From Carex sylvatica (lineage: Eukaryota; Streptophyta; Magnoliopsida; Poales; Cyperaceae), in the NCBI GenBank assembly GCA_964058845.1, contig CAXKVR010000399.1:1-34666 (forward strand): 34,666 bases of DNA. Direction: 5' to 3'. The notes under the pieces are model-generated. The model was not told the DNA's origin. It saw only the letters and a list, made by a program, of their open reading frames with translations, and made no database searches. The number at the start of each line of letters is the position of its first letter. The stretch's first letter is position 1. Below, piece after piece: positions 1-8,676 of this stretch. The translations under genes and the position numbers were made by a program.

Positions 1-2471
1 TGTGATACAAAATCAAGCTTATCATTTCTTTTGATATGTACGAAACTTGTACAACCAAATACTCTCATATGATCATAAGTGATTTTTTGTTGATAAAGAA
101 TTTCTAATGGACTTTTGTTTTCTAAATTAACACTAGGTAATCTATTGATTAAATGAGTGGCACAAAGTACGGCATCTGACCAATAAATTTTAGGAACATT
201 ATTTTGAAATAATAAAGATCGTGTCATTTCTAATAAGTGTCTATTTTTTCTTTCCGATACACCATTTTGTTCGGGAGTATTTATACAAGTTGTTTGATGT
301 ATAATACCTTTTTCTCTAAAGAGACTTGAAAACTTTCTATTTATAAATTCAGTCCCATTATCCGATCTAAAGATTTTTAATTTTGCATTAAATTGTGTTT
401 CTATGAGACATAAAAATTCATAAAAGCAATCAAATACTTCATCTTTAGATTTCAGTAAATATAACCAAGTTGCTTTTGTAAAATCATCAATAAATAAAAG
501 AAAATATTTGAATCCATTATATGACTCTATTGGAGCCGGTCCCCATACATCGGAATGTACTAAATCAAAAGAAGCTTTACTTTTGCTAGTAGAAAGAGAA
601 AAAGGAAGTTTTGTTTGTTTTGCTAACTTGCAAATTTCACAATTAGTACAATTTAAATTTTTAAAATCTAAAATACTATTTAAAATCTTGTCGGAAGGAT
701 GTCCAAGTCTCTTATGCCACAGATCAGAATTAACGACTTTTGCGGAAGCACATAAATTTAATTTGGAGTTCAAAAGATAATGTCCATTTTCTAGAAATCC
801 TTCACCAATCTTGACCCCGGTTTCCCGGTCCTGAAATACAACGTTTTTATAAGAAAATATTACATTACAATTTAATTCTTGTGTTAATTTATTTACAGAA
901 ATTAAATTTACAGGAAATGTTTCTAAATATAAAACATTTTTAATTTTTTTATTGCATAGATTAATTTCTCCTACGCCATTTATTTTTGCCTTCATTCCGT
1001 TTGCAACCAATACAAAATTATTACCATTGGTCGGGTTGAGGTTTGACAGTAGTTGTTTATTCCCAAACATATGATCTGTTGCACCACTATCTATAATAAT
1101 TTGATTAAAAAAGAAATTTTTCGAGTTAGAAGCAATACCACATGTGCTGGGAGTGTTCTGATTGTTCATAATTGCACAAAACTGCTGAAAATACTGCTGC
1201 ATATGATCTCCAGCACCTGACCCGCCAGAAACTGACCCGCCAGCGCCCATAAGGCTTCTTGACCCGTCTGGGAATGACCCGTTTCCGAAATTTGCTGCTG
1301 ACCCGCCAGAAACTGACCCGTTTCCGAAAAAATGGTTATCGGATCCGCCAGAGTTAATGGATCCGCCAGGTTGAACCCATGCTCCACTGGTGAGTTGGTT
1401 AAAGGGTCCGCCTCCACTGTTATTGGGTCCGTGGCTTACCAAACCGGATCCGTCACATCCTCTGGCAGATCCATTAGTATTTAAACCATACCCAGTAACA
1501 GTTTGAAAGGTGTTATTGGGTCCGAATTCAATTCCAGACGAACCCACTAGCCCATTAAACCCTTTCTCTTCAACAGAGACAGCATAACTTCTGTTTTTTT
1601 CACTATTTTTTTCCCAATTTCGATTCTGATCATTTCCTTTCCATTTTTTTGGTCTAAGATGGGGATAAAGATGCCAACATTTATCTTGAGTGTGGCCATC
1701 CTTTTTACAGTGATTACATTTTTCATTTTTTGATTGATTTGGGCGATTTTGAAAGCTAGGATTTTGATTAAAAAATTTTACGGCTAAGCCATGGGTTTCG
1801 TGTCTCTCGTGGCTTACAATTTGACCATTCATGGCAAGTCTTCTACTTTCCTCTTGTTGAATTAAACTTTTAATTTGAGAGTAAGAGGGAAGAGGTACCG
1901 TGGTCATGATTTGAGATCTTACGGCTTCATAGCTTGGGTTTAGACCCGCGAGGTACTGAAAAATATCATCCTCCTCAGCCCGTTTCTGAAGTGTGGCCAA
2001 ATCCGTTGTAAACGGTCGGTAAGATTGAAGTTCATTACGTTTTTTCTCAAGAGCGCTAAGGTACTCAGTATGACTTCTTGACCCTTGTTTTTCTTGTTGG
2101 ATCTCCTGCATAAGTTGATAGATGTGAGAAAAATTATTTTGTTGACCATACATACTCTTTACTGCTTCCCATAGTTCATGTGCCGTTTCGGCCATCGTGA
2201 AGAGTTCGGATACGGTCGGTTCCATGGAGTTGAGTAGTAAAGTAACAATTCTATCGTTTGTAGTTCTCCATTTTTTTGTTGCTATTGTTTCGTCGGGTGT
2301 TATCTTGCTTGTGTCTGCAATTACTGGTTGCTTCTCTTCACCCGTAATGAATTCTAACATTTCTCGACCACTCAGGGCCCTAGAGGCTGCCCTTGCCCAT
2401 GACACATAATTTCTGCCATTGAGCAAGTTATTGGTTAGCTTCGAGAAGTTCACTGCTTCTTCTTGAGCCAT
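1..2471 (-). CDS. Copia gag-pol polyprotein, N-terminal part (Gag, protease, integrase core), cut by window edge
   Basis: Open from the ATG at 2471 (minus strand) to the window edge, 823 complete codons identical to residues 1-823 of the polyprotein at 29989-34467. It covers the Gag region, a CCHC zinc knuckle (residues 252-265), a Gly/Ser/Asn-rich linker (about 305-420), the aspartic protease motif DSGA (461-464), the HHCC-type integrase N-domain (586-614), and the integrase triad D641, D704, E740. No stop or frameshift is visible in this part. The start is the same as in the right copy, 66 bases downstream of the LTR. Confidence 0.93.
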   Translation of the reverse strand, partial: MAQEEAVNFSKLTNNLLNGRNYVSWARAASRALSGREMLEFITGEEKQPVIADTSKITPDETIATKKWRTTNDRIVTLLLNSMEPTVSELFTMAETAHELWEAVKSMYGQQNNFSHIYQLMQEIQQEKQGSRSHTEYLSALEKKRNELQSYRPFTTDLATLQKRAEEDDIFQYLAGLNPSYEAVRSQIMTTVPLPSYSQIKSLIQQEESRRLAMNGQIVSHERHETHGLAVKFFNQNPSFQNRPNQSKNEKCNHCKKDGHTQDKCWHLYPHLRPKKWKGNDQNRNWEKNSEKNRSYAVSVEEKGFNGLVGSSGIEFGPNNTFQTVTGYGLNTNGSARGCDGSGLVSHGPNNSGGGPFNQLTSGAWVQPGGSINSGGSDNHFFGNGSVSGGSAANFGNGSFPDGSRSLMGAGGSVSGGSGAGDHMQQYFQQFCAIMNNQNTPSTCGIASNSKNFFFNQIIIDSGATDHMFGNKQLLSNLNPTNGNNFVLVANGMKAKINGVGEINLCNKKIKNVLYLETFPVNLISVNKLTQELNCNVIFSYKNVVFQDRETGVKIGEGFLENGHYLLNSKLNLCASAKVVNSDLWHKRLGHPSDKILNSILDFKNLNCTNCEICKLAKQTKLPFSLSTSKSKASFDLVHSDVWGPAPIESYNGFKYFLLFIDDFTKATWLYLLKSKDEVFDCFYEFLCLIETQFNAKLKIFRSDNGTEFINRKFSSLFREKGIIHQTTCINTPEQNGVSERKNRHLLEMTRSLLFQNNVPKIYWSDAVLCATHLINRLPSVNLENKSPLEILYQQKITYDHMRVFGCTSFVHIKRNDKLDFVS

Positions 2472-2519
2472 TTTTCTTTTTGCTGAATTTTATCGCACTT
2501 TTCGGTTTTTCGGATACCA

Positions 2520-2537
2520 CTCAGGGCTCTGATACCA
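2520..2537 (-). promoter_or_regulatory. Primer-binding site of the left copia copy
   Basis: Directly inside the LTR, the minus strand reads TGGTATCAGAGCC followed by CTGAG. The first 13 bases match the usual plant copia primer-binding site, complementary to the 3' end of initiator methionine tRNA. Confidence 0.88.
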
Positions 2538-2739
2538 TGTTAAATTTGTAAGAGAGAATAAATGTAAGAAAACAATCTTATTATTGCAATCTTAATTTGA
2601 GGTTTACATATATCTCTATTTATAGAAGAATTCTAAAACTAGCCGTTACAACTACCAACTACATATTAATTACAACTATTAACTTATATCTCCTAATTTA
2701 TTATTTTACAATTCCCTAAACTAGCCGTTATTTTCAACA
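2538..2739 (-). repeat. 5' LTR of the left copia copy
   Basis: 202 bp, on the minus strand beginning TGTTGAAAATAACGG and ending AAATTTAACA, with the usual TG...CA ends. It is identical to both LTRs of the right copy. A TATA-type box (CTATAAATAG) lies at 2616-2625 on the minus strand, so transcription would run leftwards, away from the spacer. Confidence 0.95.
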
Positions 2740-2744
2740 TATTG

Positions 2745-3327
2745 GCCATGGAATGTTTTCTTTATCTTTTTTCTAATTTATTTATTTGTTACCTATATAT
2801 TTATTTCTCATCAAGTATGATGAGATTCATGTAATTTTCTGTTAGTTTTATATCTGTACCTGAGAGCTAAGATATTTATGATATTATCAAATTAAATATA
2901 TTTGCATTAGAGTTATTTTTTGTTCTATCTTCATTGTTTGGTTTCCTGAACATAGTAACAATATCAATTTGAAATAATTAATGCTGTAGTTTTCTTTACT
3001 ATTGATTATTGAAGATAACAGGCATCGTACTAAAAGTTACTTGAAGTACTTTATGTATATCCTGTCAAACCCCGATCGATTTGAGTAAAGTAATCTGATA
3101 TTTTTACAAATTCAGCATGGCATTAATTACGTATAGTCTAAACATGATTTAGGGAATTATTATGAATTGGAAAATTGCATGTATATATATCCCTTTTGAC
3201 TATTGCGCGCGGTTGTTTCCATGGTGATATTTTTCATTGAAAATATATTGCAGTCAATATCACGCTCTATCATTAACGGATTAACCAAATCATTTGTCAT
3301 AATTGACTCATGAAGGCAGGACATTTT
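2745..3327. other. Flank of the copia insertion, no gene recognised
   Basis: AT-rich sequence next to the retrotransposon target site. I see no coding potential or known repeat. It recurs exactly at 6914-7496 (plus) and at 29133-29715 (minus), so the window holds three copies. Confidence 0.8.
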
Positions 3328-3452
3328 TTGAAACTTTTTTACTATTTTTTTATGGATTTTTGTATATCACTGTTTTTCATAATAAAAAAATAAACTAAAA
3401 TCTGAAAAAACAGTGATTTTTAAAAATCTATGAAAAATAGTAAAATAATTTC
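3328..3452. repeat. AT-rich imperfect hairpin (MITE-like core)
   Basis: Two arms of about 45 bases fold back: the left arm contains TTTTTTACTATTTTTTTATG and ATCACTGTTTTT, the right arm AAAAACAGTGAT and ATGAAAAATAGTAAAA. It sits just before a TAAAATTTGGTCTCC module that also occurs in other fold-back elements here. Exact copies are at 7497-7621 and, mirrored, at 29008-29132. Confidence 0.75.
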
Positions 3453-3469
3453 AAAAAATATAAAATTTG

Positions 3470-3925
3470 GTCTCCAAGCACATTTTAAGCGGACTCTTTT
3501 TACCGATACCAGACCAAAAGCGTTTAAAAATTACATAAGTTATGTCGTTGGTTTCGAATGTGAAAGAGAACGTTGGCCTTGTTTGTTTGTTATATATGGT
3601 TAGAACTAAAAGTAAATTAAGCCAAAAATTTAGATTCTAGGAGCTTGAGTTCTTATAATTAATATATATATGTGTGTATTCATAATTAAATCATTAGCCA
3701 TAGTCTTGTAATTAATTACTTGTGTAACTTGTCTCATATTTTCTTCGCTGCTTTAATTACTTACCCATGCATGCCGATAGAGTTTAATGTCTTGGAGTCC
3801 AGAGAGGCTGTGAAGTATGAAATCATTCATTGCACCAATGTCCGCTTGGAAATTTCTTAAGAGAACAGCACAATTAATGCATTATTTAATGTGCTATATA
3901 TATATGGATACATAACGAAATTAAT
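3470..3925. repeat. Partial copy of the CEP-like-ORF block, broken
   Basis: Diverged paralogue of 7639-8076 and of the block around 4610-5180. It includes the start of the small-ORF region (GAAGTATGAAAT, 3812-3823) but has an early stop, and it ends at the TA repeat beside the 358-bp MITE. No functional product is expected. A mirrored copy lies at 28535-28990. Confidence 0.7.
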
Positions 3926-3945
3926 ATATATATATATATATATGT

Positions 3946-4300
3946 GAGTAAAGCTAGGGTGTGATGTGCTCACCAAGAGAGTTTGGTGAGCACAACTCCA
4001 AAAGTTCATCGGATCGACTTCAAACGCCGAATTCAAACCGTTGAAATTCATGTACTTCATGAGTGATGCATGTACATGCAAAATTTTGAAAGTATCGAGT
4101 TTATTTGCTACACGGTCAAGCGGTTTGGATTCGGCGTTTGACGTTGAAACTCGAAACTTTCAAAATTTTGCATGTATATGCATCACTCATGAAGTATATG
4201 AATTTCAACAGTTTGAATTCGGCGTTTGACATCGATCCGATATACTTTTGAAGTTGTGCTTACCAAATTTTCTTGGTGAGCACATCACACCCTAGCTTTG

Positions 4301-4303
<3 letters not shown>
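3946..4303. mobile_element. 358-bp fold-back MITE in a TA repeat, copy 1
   Basis: Near full-length palindrome. It starts GAGTAAAGCTAGGGTGTGAT and ends with the near-complement (CATCACACCCTAGCTTTGCTC), and the arms match along almost the whole length, including a GTGCTCACCAAGA motif and a GGCGTTTGA motif. It is flanked on both sides by (TA)n, which fits insertion into TA and hides any target duplication. No coding capacity. Other copies are at 10073-10430 and, mirrored, 28157-28514. Confidence 0.88.

Positions 4304-4343
<40 letters not shown>
4304..4343. repeat. (AT)n microsatellite
   Basis: About 40 bases of alternating A and T at the right end of the 358-bp MITE, mirrored at 28117-28156. 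The paralogous MITE at 10073 has its long TA run on the left side instead. Confidence 0.95.
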
Positions 4344-4348
<5 letters not shown>

Positions 4349-5628
4349 ATTTTGTTAAGTCTCCAGATCAGCGATTTTCAAAGTAGCTTAATAAATAGTA
4401 AAAAAATTATAAAAAATTATAAAATTTGGTCCCAAAGCACGTTTTAATATAGAGATCACATCTAACGGTTTGGATTGATTTTTTTAAACTTTGAAACTTG
4501 AAAAACAACTTAGTTGCACCTCAGAAACAATCGATTTGATATTAGCCAACCTTTATATATATATATATATATGAGCGTTCAAGTAATATGCATACTGAGC
4601 AATGGATAGAGAAATCAAGCGGAGTCAGTATATGAATACCGATACAAGACCAAGAGCTAGCGTTTAAAAATTACATAATTTATGTCGTTAGTTTGGAATG
4701 TGAAAGAGAAACGTTGGCCTTGCATGTTTGTTATATATGCTTAGAACTAAAAGTAAATTACATAAACACATGTTAATTAAATCAATAGCCGTACGTCTTG
4801 TTAATGAGCTGCCTAACTTGTCTCATGCATATTTTCTTCACTGCATTAATAGGGTCGGTCCTGAAGATTTTGAAGCTCGGGACGAAAAAAAAAATTTGAG
4901 CTCTTGTACACACATTTTTTTTTATTAATATATCAATAAATTATTAAATTTGATTACTAGTTAAGCAAGTTCTAAATTAATCAATAAAAAGTTAACATTC
5001 CGAAAATGAAAAATAAAAGCATTTTTTCAGTGAACTATTTGTACCAATACTGTTTTGGATGTCTAGACTCTAGAGAGGCTAGAGGCTGTGAAATATGAAA
5101 TGATTCATTGCACCAATGTCCGCTTGGACATTTCTCAAGAGAACAGCACAATTAATGCATTATTTAATTGGCTATATATGGATGAATATAATGAGTTAAT
5201 GACGACACCTCAGCAACTATTAAGGGATTTGATTAATGTTGGTTTCAAGCCAACTTCACCGGGTCCAGCCCCATCCACACTAATAACTTCTCATAAATAA
5301 ATGGATATATATTTTATCTAATCAAATATATATTAAATGAGAAAAATTGCTGAAATGTTGAGAATTCTAAATAAGAATGTAATTAACATGTACCAGAGAG
5401 GAATAACTAATTTACATACTTTATCCATGACCTATTTTGCTTGACATTTCTTCGGAAGTAATGTCATTCTCGAACCATATATATATAGCTCAAGATCTGT
5501 TTGTATCCTCTCAACAAACACTATTAGAATCTATTTCAACCGCGTAAATATAATTGCTTAACAGTGTGGGTATAAAAAAATGTCATTTCGTTGGTACTGA
5601 TGTAAATTAATGAGAGAAGAGGGAAAAC
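4344..5628. repeat. Duplicated block (copy 1) with MITE remnant and small ORF
   Basis: Paralogous to 10431-11721 at high but incomplete identity, with small indels and a few substitutions per line. It begins with a MITE remnant (GCGATTTTCAAAGTAGCTTA, then ATTAGCCAACC near 4540-4552), contains the ORF at 5088-5300, and continues to GAGAGAAGAGGGAAAAC. There the left copy runs into a MITE (5631) while the other copy continues with nuclease-linked sequence. Exact mirrored copy at 26832-28116. Confidence 0.82.
5088..5300 (+). CDS. Small ORF, 70 residues, C-terminal CEP-like Pro/Gly motif (hypothetical)
   Basis: The product is not recognised with certainty. The C-terminal end contains GFKPTSPGPAPST, which resembles the plant C-terminally encoded peptide core (F-R/K-P-T-x-P-G-x-S/A-P) but lacks the usual final G-x-G-H. 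No N-terminal signal peptide is visible, so if this is a CEP relic its front is missing or lies upstream in another frame. The frame is kept, with a W/R exchange, in the diverged paralogue at 11174-11386. The copy at 8116 keeps only the end, and the one at 3812 only the start. It may equally be the last exon of an unrecognised gene. Treat as hypothetical. Confidence 0.35.
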   Translation: MKYEMIHCTNVRLDISQENSTINALFNWLYMDEYNELMTTPQQLLRDLINVGFKPTSPGPAPSTLITSHK

Positions 5629-5630
5629 AA

Positions 5631-5938
5631 AATGTGCTTGGAGACCAAATTTTATATTTTTCTGATTTTTTTTACTATTTATTAGGCCAATTTGAAAATC
5701 GCTAATCCAACGGTGGCTTAACAAAACAGTAAAATCAGAAGTCACCGTTGAATCAGCGATTTTCAAAGTGGCTTAATAAATAGTAAAAAAATTCAGAAAA
5801 ATGTAAAATTTGGTCTCCAAACACATTTCAATATATAGATCACATATAACGGTTCAGATCGACCATTTGAATATTGAAAACACAAAAATGAGTTATAAGC
5901 ATATGTGGAGATATGCTTATATAAGCATAATAGCCAAC
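5631..5938. mobile_element. Truncated GTTGGCTA-type fold-back MITE
   Basis: Matches the right two-thirds of the complete element at 22625-23069: an AATGTGCTTGGAGACC start, a central inverted repeat around GCCACCGTTG, then AACGGTTCAGATCGACC, and the terminal TAGCCAAC at 5931-5938. The left terminal inverted repeat is missing. Mirrored copy at 26522-26829. Confidence 0.78.
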
Positions 5939-5940
5939 CC

Positions 5941-5990
<50 letters not shown>
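5939..5990. repeat. Compound palindromic microsatellite (CT)n(AT)n(AG)n
   Basis: A CT run passes directly into an AT run and then an AG run of matching length, giving a perfect self-complementary stretch of about 50 bases just outside the end of a MITE. Mirrored at 26470-26521. Confidence 0.93.
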
Positions 5991-5991
<1 letters not shown>

Positions 5992-6195
5992 CTAATATGC
6001 TTTTGGTAGCATATAAGCCGAAGTGCTACCGGCCCAAATTTGAAATTTCAAAATTCAAAAAGTTGATCTGAATCGTTCATCTTGTTCTCCATATTAATAT
6101 GTGCTTGGAGATCAAATTTTATATTTTTCTGAATTTTTTTACTATTTATTAAGCCACTTTGAAAATCGCTGATTCAACGGTGGCACTGTTTTGAA
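5991..6195. mobile_element. Second MITE half, related family
   Basis: From 6094 the sequence repeats the MITE core (ATGTGCTTGGAGATC, CTATTTATTAAGCCACTTTG, CGGTGGCACTGTTT) and stops at the mid-point of the palindrome, so only half an element remains. The preceding 100 bases hold a different fold-back terminus (TTTTGGTAGCATATAAGCC with GTGCTACCGGCCC). Two elements appear to have been joined. Mirrored at 26265-26469. Confidence 0.6.
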
Positions 6196-6589
6196 ATATT
6201 GAGTCGCTCAGTCGCTGCCTCTCTTGCCAGATGCTCTCTCTCTCTGCATTCAAGCAACAGTCTCTGCATTATCACAAAGGTAGTCTGAAATACCTTATTA
6301 TGATTGTAGTCTCTTGTTCACAGTGATCCGATTTTTGGTAGCAGTCAGTCAACTTAAAATTTTTTAATTGATTTGTAGAAGTTAATAGAAACACCAAGTC
6401 AGCTTGCTTAAAGAGACTTATTTTAATTTTAATTTTCTTAGAGTTAATACGTCGCGGCTTATTTTAGGTTAGCTTTCTTAAATAGAATTGATAAAGTTTC
6501 ATGTAGTTCAATTGCTGACAGTAAGAGATATAAAGTAAAAAATTGATAATTTTTTATCATTCTCTGATGAAAATCCTAGCTCCATCCTT
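6196..6589. other. Non-coding stretch, nothing recognised
   Basis: AT-rich, no open frame of note and no recognised repeat except a short CT run (6233-6246). An exact mirrored copy lies at 25871-26264. Confidence 0.7.
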
Positions 6590-6769
6590 GATTAGGATAC
6601 TTCTATAATTAGTGATATTTTAGTGGAGTCTAGGTAACTCCATGACAACTATAAATAGGGGTATTGTTTCCCATTTTGAATCATTCAAACAAGAAAGCAA
6701 ATCACACAAGCAAGCAAGCAAGAAAAGAGAGAAAGAAAGAGAATCAAACAATGTGTTATAGTAATTTGA
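6590..6769 (+). promoter_or_regulatory. Promoter/LTR-like segment with TATA box, copy 1
   Basis: Contains CTATAAATAGGGGTATTG (6649-6666), then a purine-rich leader with (AAGC)n and GAAAGAAAGAGAA, and an ATG at 6751. Its reading frame closes or changes at the junction. The layout resembles a core promoter plus 5' leader or the U3-R part of an old LTR. I could not find paired LTRs, so the origin is open. Paralogues are at 19540-19740 (plus) and 25691-25870 (minus). Confidence 0.5.
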
Positions 6770-6908
6770 GGTTTACATATATCTCTATTTATAGAAGAAT
6801 TCTAAAACTAGCCGTTACAACTACCAACTACATATTAATTACAACTATTAACTTATATCTCCTAATTTATTATTTTACAATTCCCTAAACTAGCCGTTAT
6901 TTTCAACA
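6762..6908 (-). repeat. Truncated copia LTR fragment at the rearrangement junction
   Basis: Matches 2593-2739, the U3 side of the minus-strand LTR, and is followed by TATTGGCCATGG, the same target flank as at 2740. The fragment therefore came from the same insertion by duplication, not from a separate integration. The TATA motif is still present at about 6785-6794 on the minus strand. Confidence 0.92.
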
Positions 6909-7638
6909 TATTGGCCATGGAATGTTTTCTTTATCTTTTTTCTAATTTATTTATTTGTTACCTATATATTTATTTCTCATCAAGTATGATGAGATTCATG
7001 TAATTTTCTGTTAGTTTTATATCTGTACCTGAGAGCTAAGATATTTATGATATTATCAAATTAAATATATTTGCATTAGAGTTATTTTTTGTTCTATCTT
7101 CATTGTTTGGTTTCCTGAACATAGTAACAATATCAATTTGAAATAATTAATGCTGTAGTTTTCTTTACTATTGATTATTGAAGATAACAGGCATCGTACT
7201 AAAAGTTACTTGAAGTACTTTATGTATATCCTGTCAAACCCCGATCGATTTGAGTAAAGTAATCTGATATTTTTACAAATTCAGCATGGCATTAATTACG
7301 TATAGTCTAAACATGATTTAGGGAATTATTATGAATTGGAAAATTGCATGTATATATATCCCTTTTGACTATTGCGCGCGGTTGTTTCCATGGTGATATT
7401 TTTCATTGAAAATATATTGCAGTCAATATCACGCTCTATCATTAACGGATTAACCAAATCATTTGTCATAATTGACTCATGAAGGCAGGACATTTTTTGA
7501 AACTTTTTTACTATTTTTTTATGGATTTTTGTATATCACTGTTTTTCATAATAAAAAAATAAACTAAAATCTGAAAAAACAGTGATTTTTAAAAATCTAT
7601 GAAAAATAGTAAAATAATTTCAAAAAATATAAAATTTG
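6762..7638. repeat. 877-bp direct repeat, unit 2
   Basis: Second copy of 2593-3469, fused at the octamer TAATTTGA (6762-6769) to the inner end of the left arm. It carries the last part of the copia LTR and the target-site flank, but none of the rest of the element. Confidence 0.92.
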
Positions 7639-8203
7639 ATCTCCAAGCACATTTTAAGCGGACTCTTTTTACCGATACAAGACCAAGAGTGTTTAAAAAT
7701 TACATAATTTATGTCGTTGGTTTGGAATGTGAAAGAGAACGTTGGCCTTGAATGTTTGTTATATATGGTTAGAACTAAAAGTAAATTAAGCCAAAAATTT
7801 AGATTCTAGGAGCCTGAGTTCTTATAATTAATATATGTGTATGTATTCATAATTAAATCAATAGCCATAGTCTTGTTAATTAAGGACCTGCCTAATTAAT
7901 TACTTGTCTCATATTTTCTTCGCTGCTTTAATTACTTACCCATGCCGATAGAGTTTAATGTGTTGGAGTCTAGAGAGGCTGTGAAGTATGAAATGATTGA
8001 TTGCACCAATGTCTGCTTGGAAATTTCTTAAGAGAACAGCGCAATTAATGCATTATTTAATGTGCTATATATGGATGCATAACGACGACAGCTCAGCAGC
8101 AAGTAATTAAGGGATTTGATTGATGTTGGCTTCAAGCCAACTTCACCGGGCCCAGCCCCATCCACTTTAATAACTTCTCAAATAAAACAAGTAATTGTGA
8201 TCT
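7639..8203. repeat. Partial, diverged copy of the CEP-like-ORF block
   Basis: Follows the identity break at 7639. It resembles 3470-3920 at first and then the ORF end of 5088-5300, with a deletion between. The frame fragment at 8116-8203 still encodes DVGFKPTSPGPAPST, and then departs into unrelated sequence at about 8183. This looks like a decayed duplicate. Confidence 0.65.
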
Positions 8204-8651
8204 ATTTTATTCATTACAAGTATCGTGCATGCGCGTCTCAACAGAGACATACATATTATACATATTATAAGAAAACAAACAAATCTCATACAAAATTACG
8301 TATTGTCATAAACAGGGACGGATTCAGAATTTTCGTCAGAGGGTAAAAAAATATTGAATCGGGTTTAAATAACTTATTGGATTTAAACCCATTAACTAAT
8401 TGAGTACTCGATAAAAAAACAATGTTTTGACTTATATTTTTCAATATTCTGACTTATAATTTATGTTCCTATAACTTATAATTAATATTACCAATCATAA
8501 TTCAAGAAATTTATTTTGATTTTAACAATAAATTTAACTCGAATTACAAATTAAACATTCAGAGGAGGGGCAAAAAAAATTTTAGAGAGGAGCAATGTCG
8601 ATCGGTACCAATAGATCACCACTAAATAATCTCAAAATTCAAGGGAGGTAG
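8204..8651. other. Intergenic, dispersed-repeat-like
   Basis: No gene seen. Phrases such as GGGACGGATTCAGAATTTT and AGAGGAGGGGCAAAAAAAAT resemble the ends of a common dispersed plant repeat, but I cannot define its boundaries. Confidence 0.5.
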
Positions 8652-8676
8652 CCCCCCCCCCCCCCCCCCCCCCCCC
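8652..8676. repeat. Poly-C tract, 25 C
   Basis: An uninterrupted run of 25 C flanked by GGTAG on the left and GTGCTAC on the right, the flanks themselves being partly complementary. It is the only long G/C homopolymer in an otherwise AT-rich window. Confidence 0.97.

Larger units (their letters stand above)
1..2739 (-). mobile_element. Ty1/copia LTR retrotransposon, left copy, truncated by the window edge
   Basis: Reverse-complement duplicate of the first 2739 bp of the element at 29721-34650. It contains the 5' LTR (2538-2739), the primer-binding site and the first 823 codons of gag-pol. The missing 3' part (reverse transcriptase, RNase H, 3' LTR) would lie left of position 1. The flank next to the LTR starts TATTG (2740-2744), the complement of the CAATA target duplication of the right copy. 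Both therefore descend from one insertion that was later duplicated, not from two insertions. Confidence 0.95.
2593..3469. repeat. 877-bp direct repeat, unit 1 (LTR end plus flank)
   Basis: Identical to 6762-7638 at an offset of 4169 bp wherever compared. It starts with TAATTTGA inside the LTR and ends just before the first mismatch (G3470 versus A7639). Beyond that point the two copies show frequent substitutions and small indels. Confidence 0.92.
1..6769. repeat. Left arm of a 6.77-kb perfect inverted repeat
   Basis: Each position x pairs with 32460 - x on the opposite strand. Every stretch I compared, including LTR, gag, MITEs, microsatellites and the terminal promoter-like segment, is identical to the reverse complement of 25691-32459, and all small reading frames recur exactly on the other strand. 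The arm probably continues left of the window, because the pairing is still perfect at position 1. Its inner end is at 6769, inside the shared octamer TAATTTGA. The spacer is about 18.9 kb. Confidence 0.95.

Noticed and set aside
508..780. 90-residue plus-strand frame and its mirror at 31680-31952
   Set aside because: Antisense to the integrase region of gag-pol, with no independent support.
1166..1417. 83-residue minus-strand frame with repeated LADP and TGQ motifs, and its mirror at 31043-31294
   Set aside because: It is an alternative frame of the repetitive Gly/Ser linker region of the copia gag-pol; the repetition comes from the DNA repeats.
3857..4229. Overlapping frames of 74 and 62 residues
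   Set aside because: They lie in the 358-bp fold-back MITE and its TA flank; the palindrome creates mirrored frames.
5810..5995. 61-residue frame ending in a Ser-Leu, Ile-Tyr and Arg-Glu run
   Set aside because: Translation of the (CT)n(AT)n(AG)n microsatellite and MITE end.
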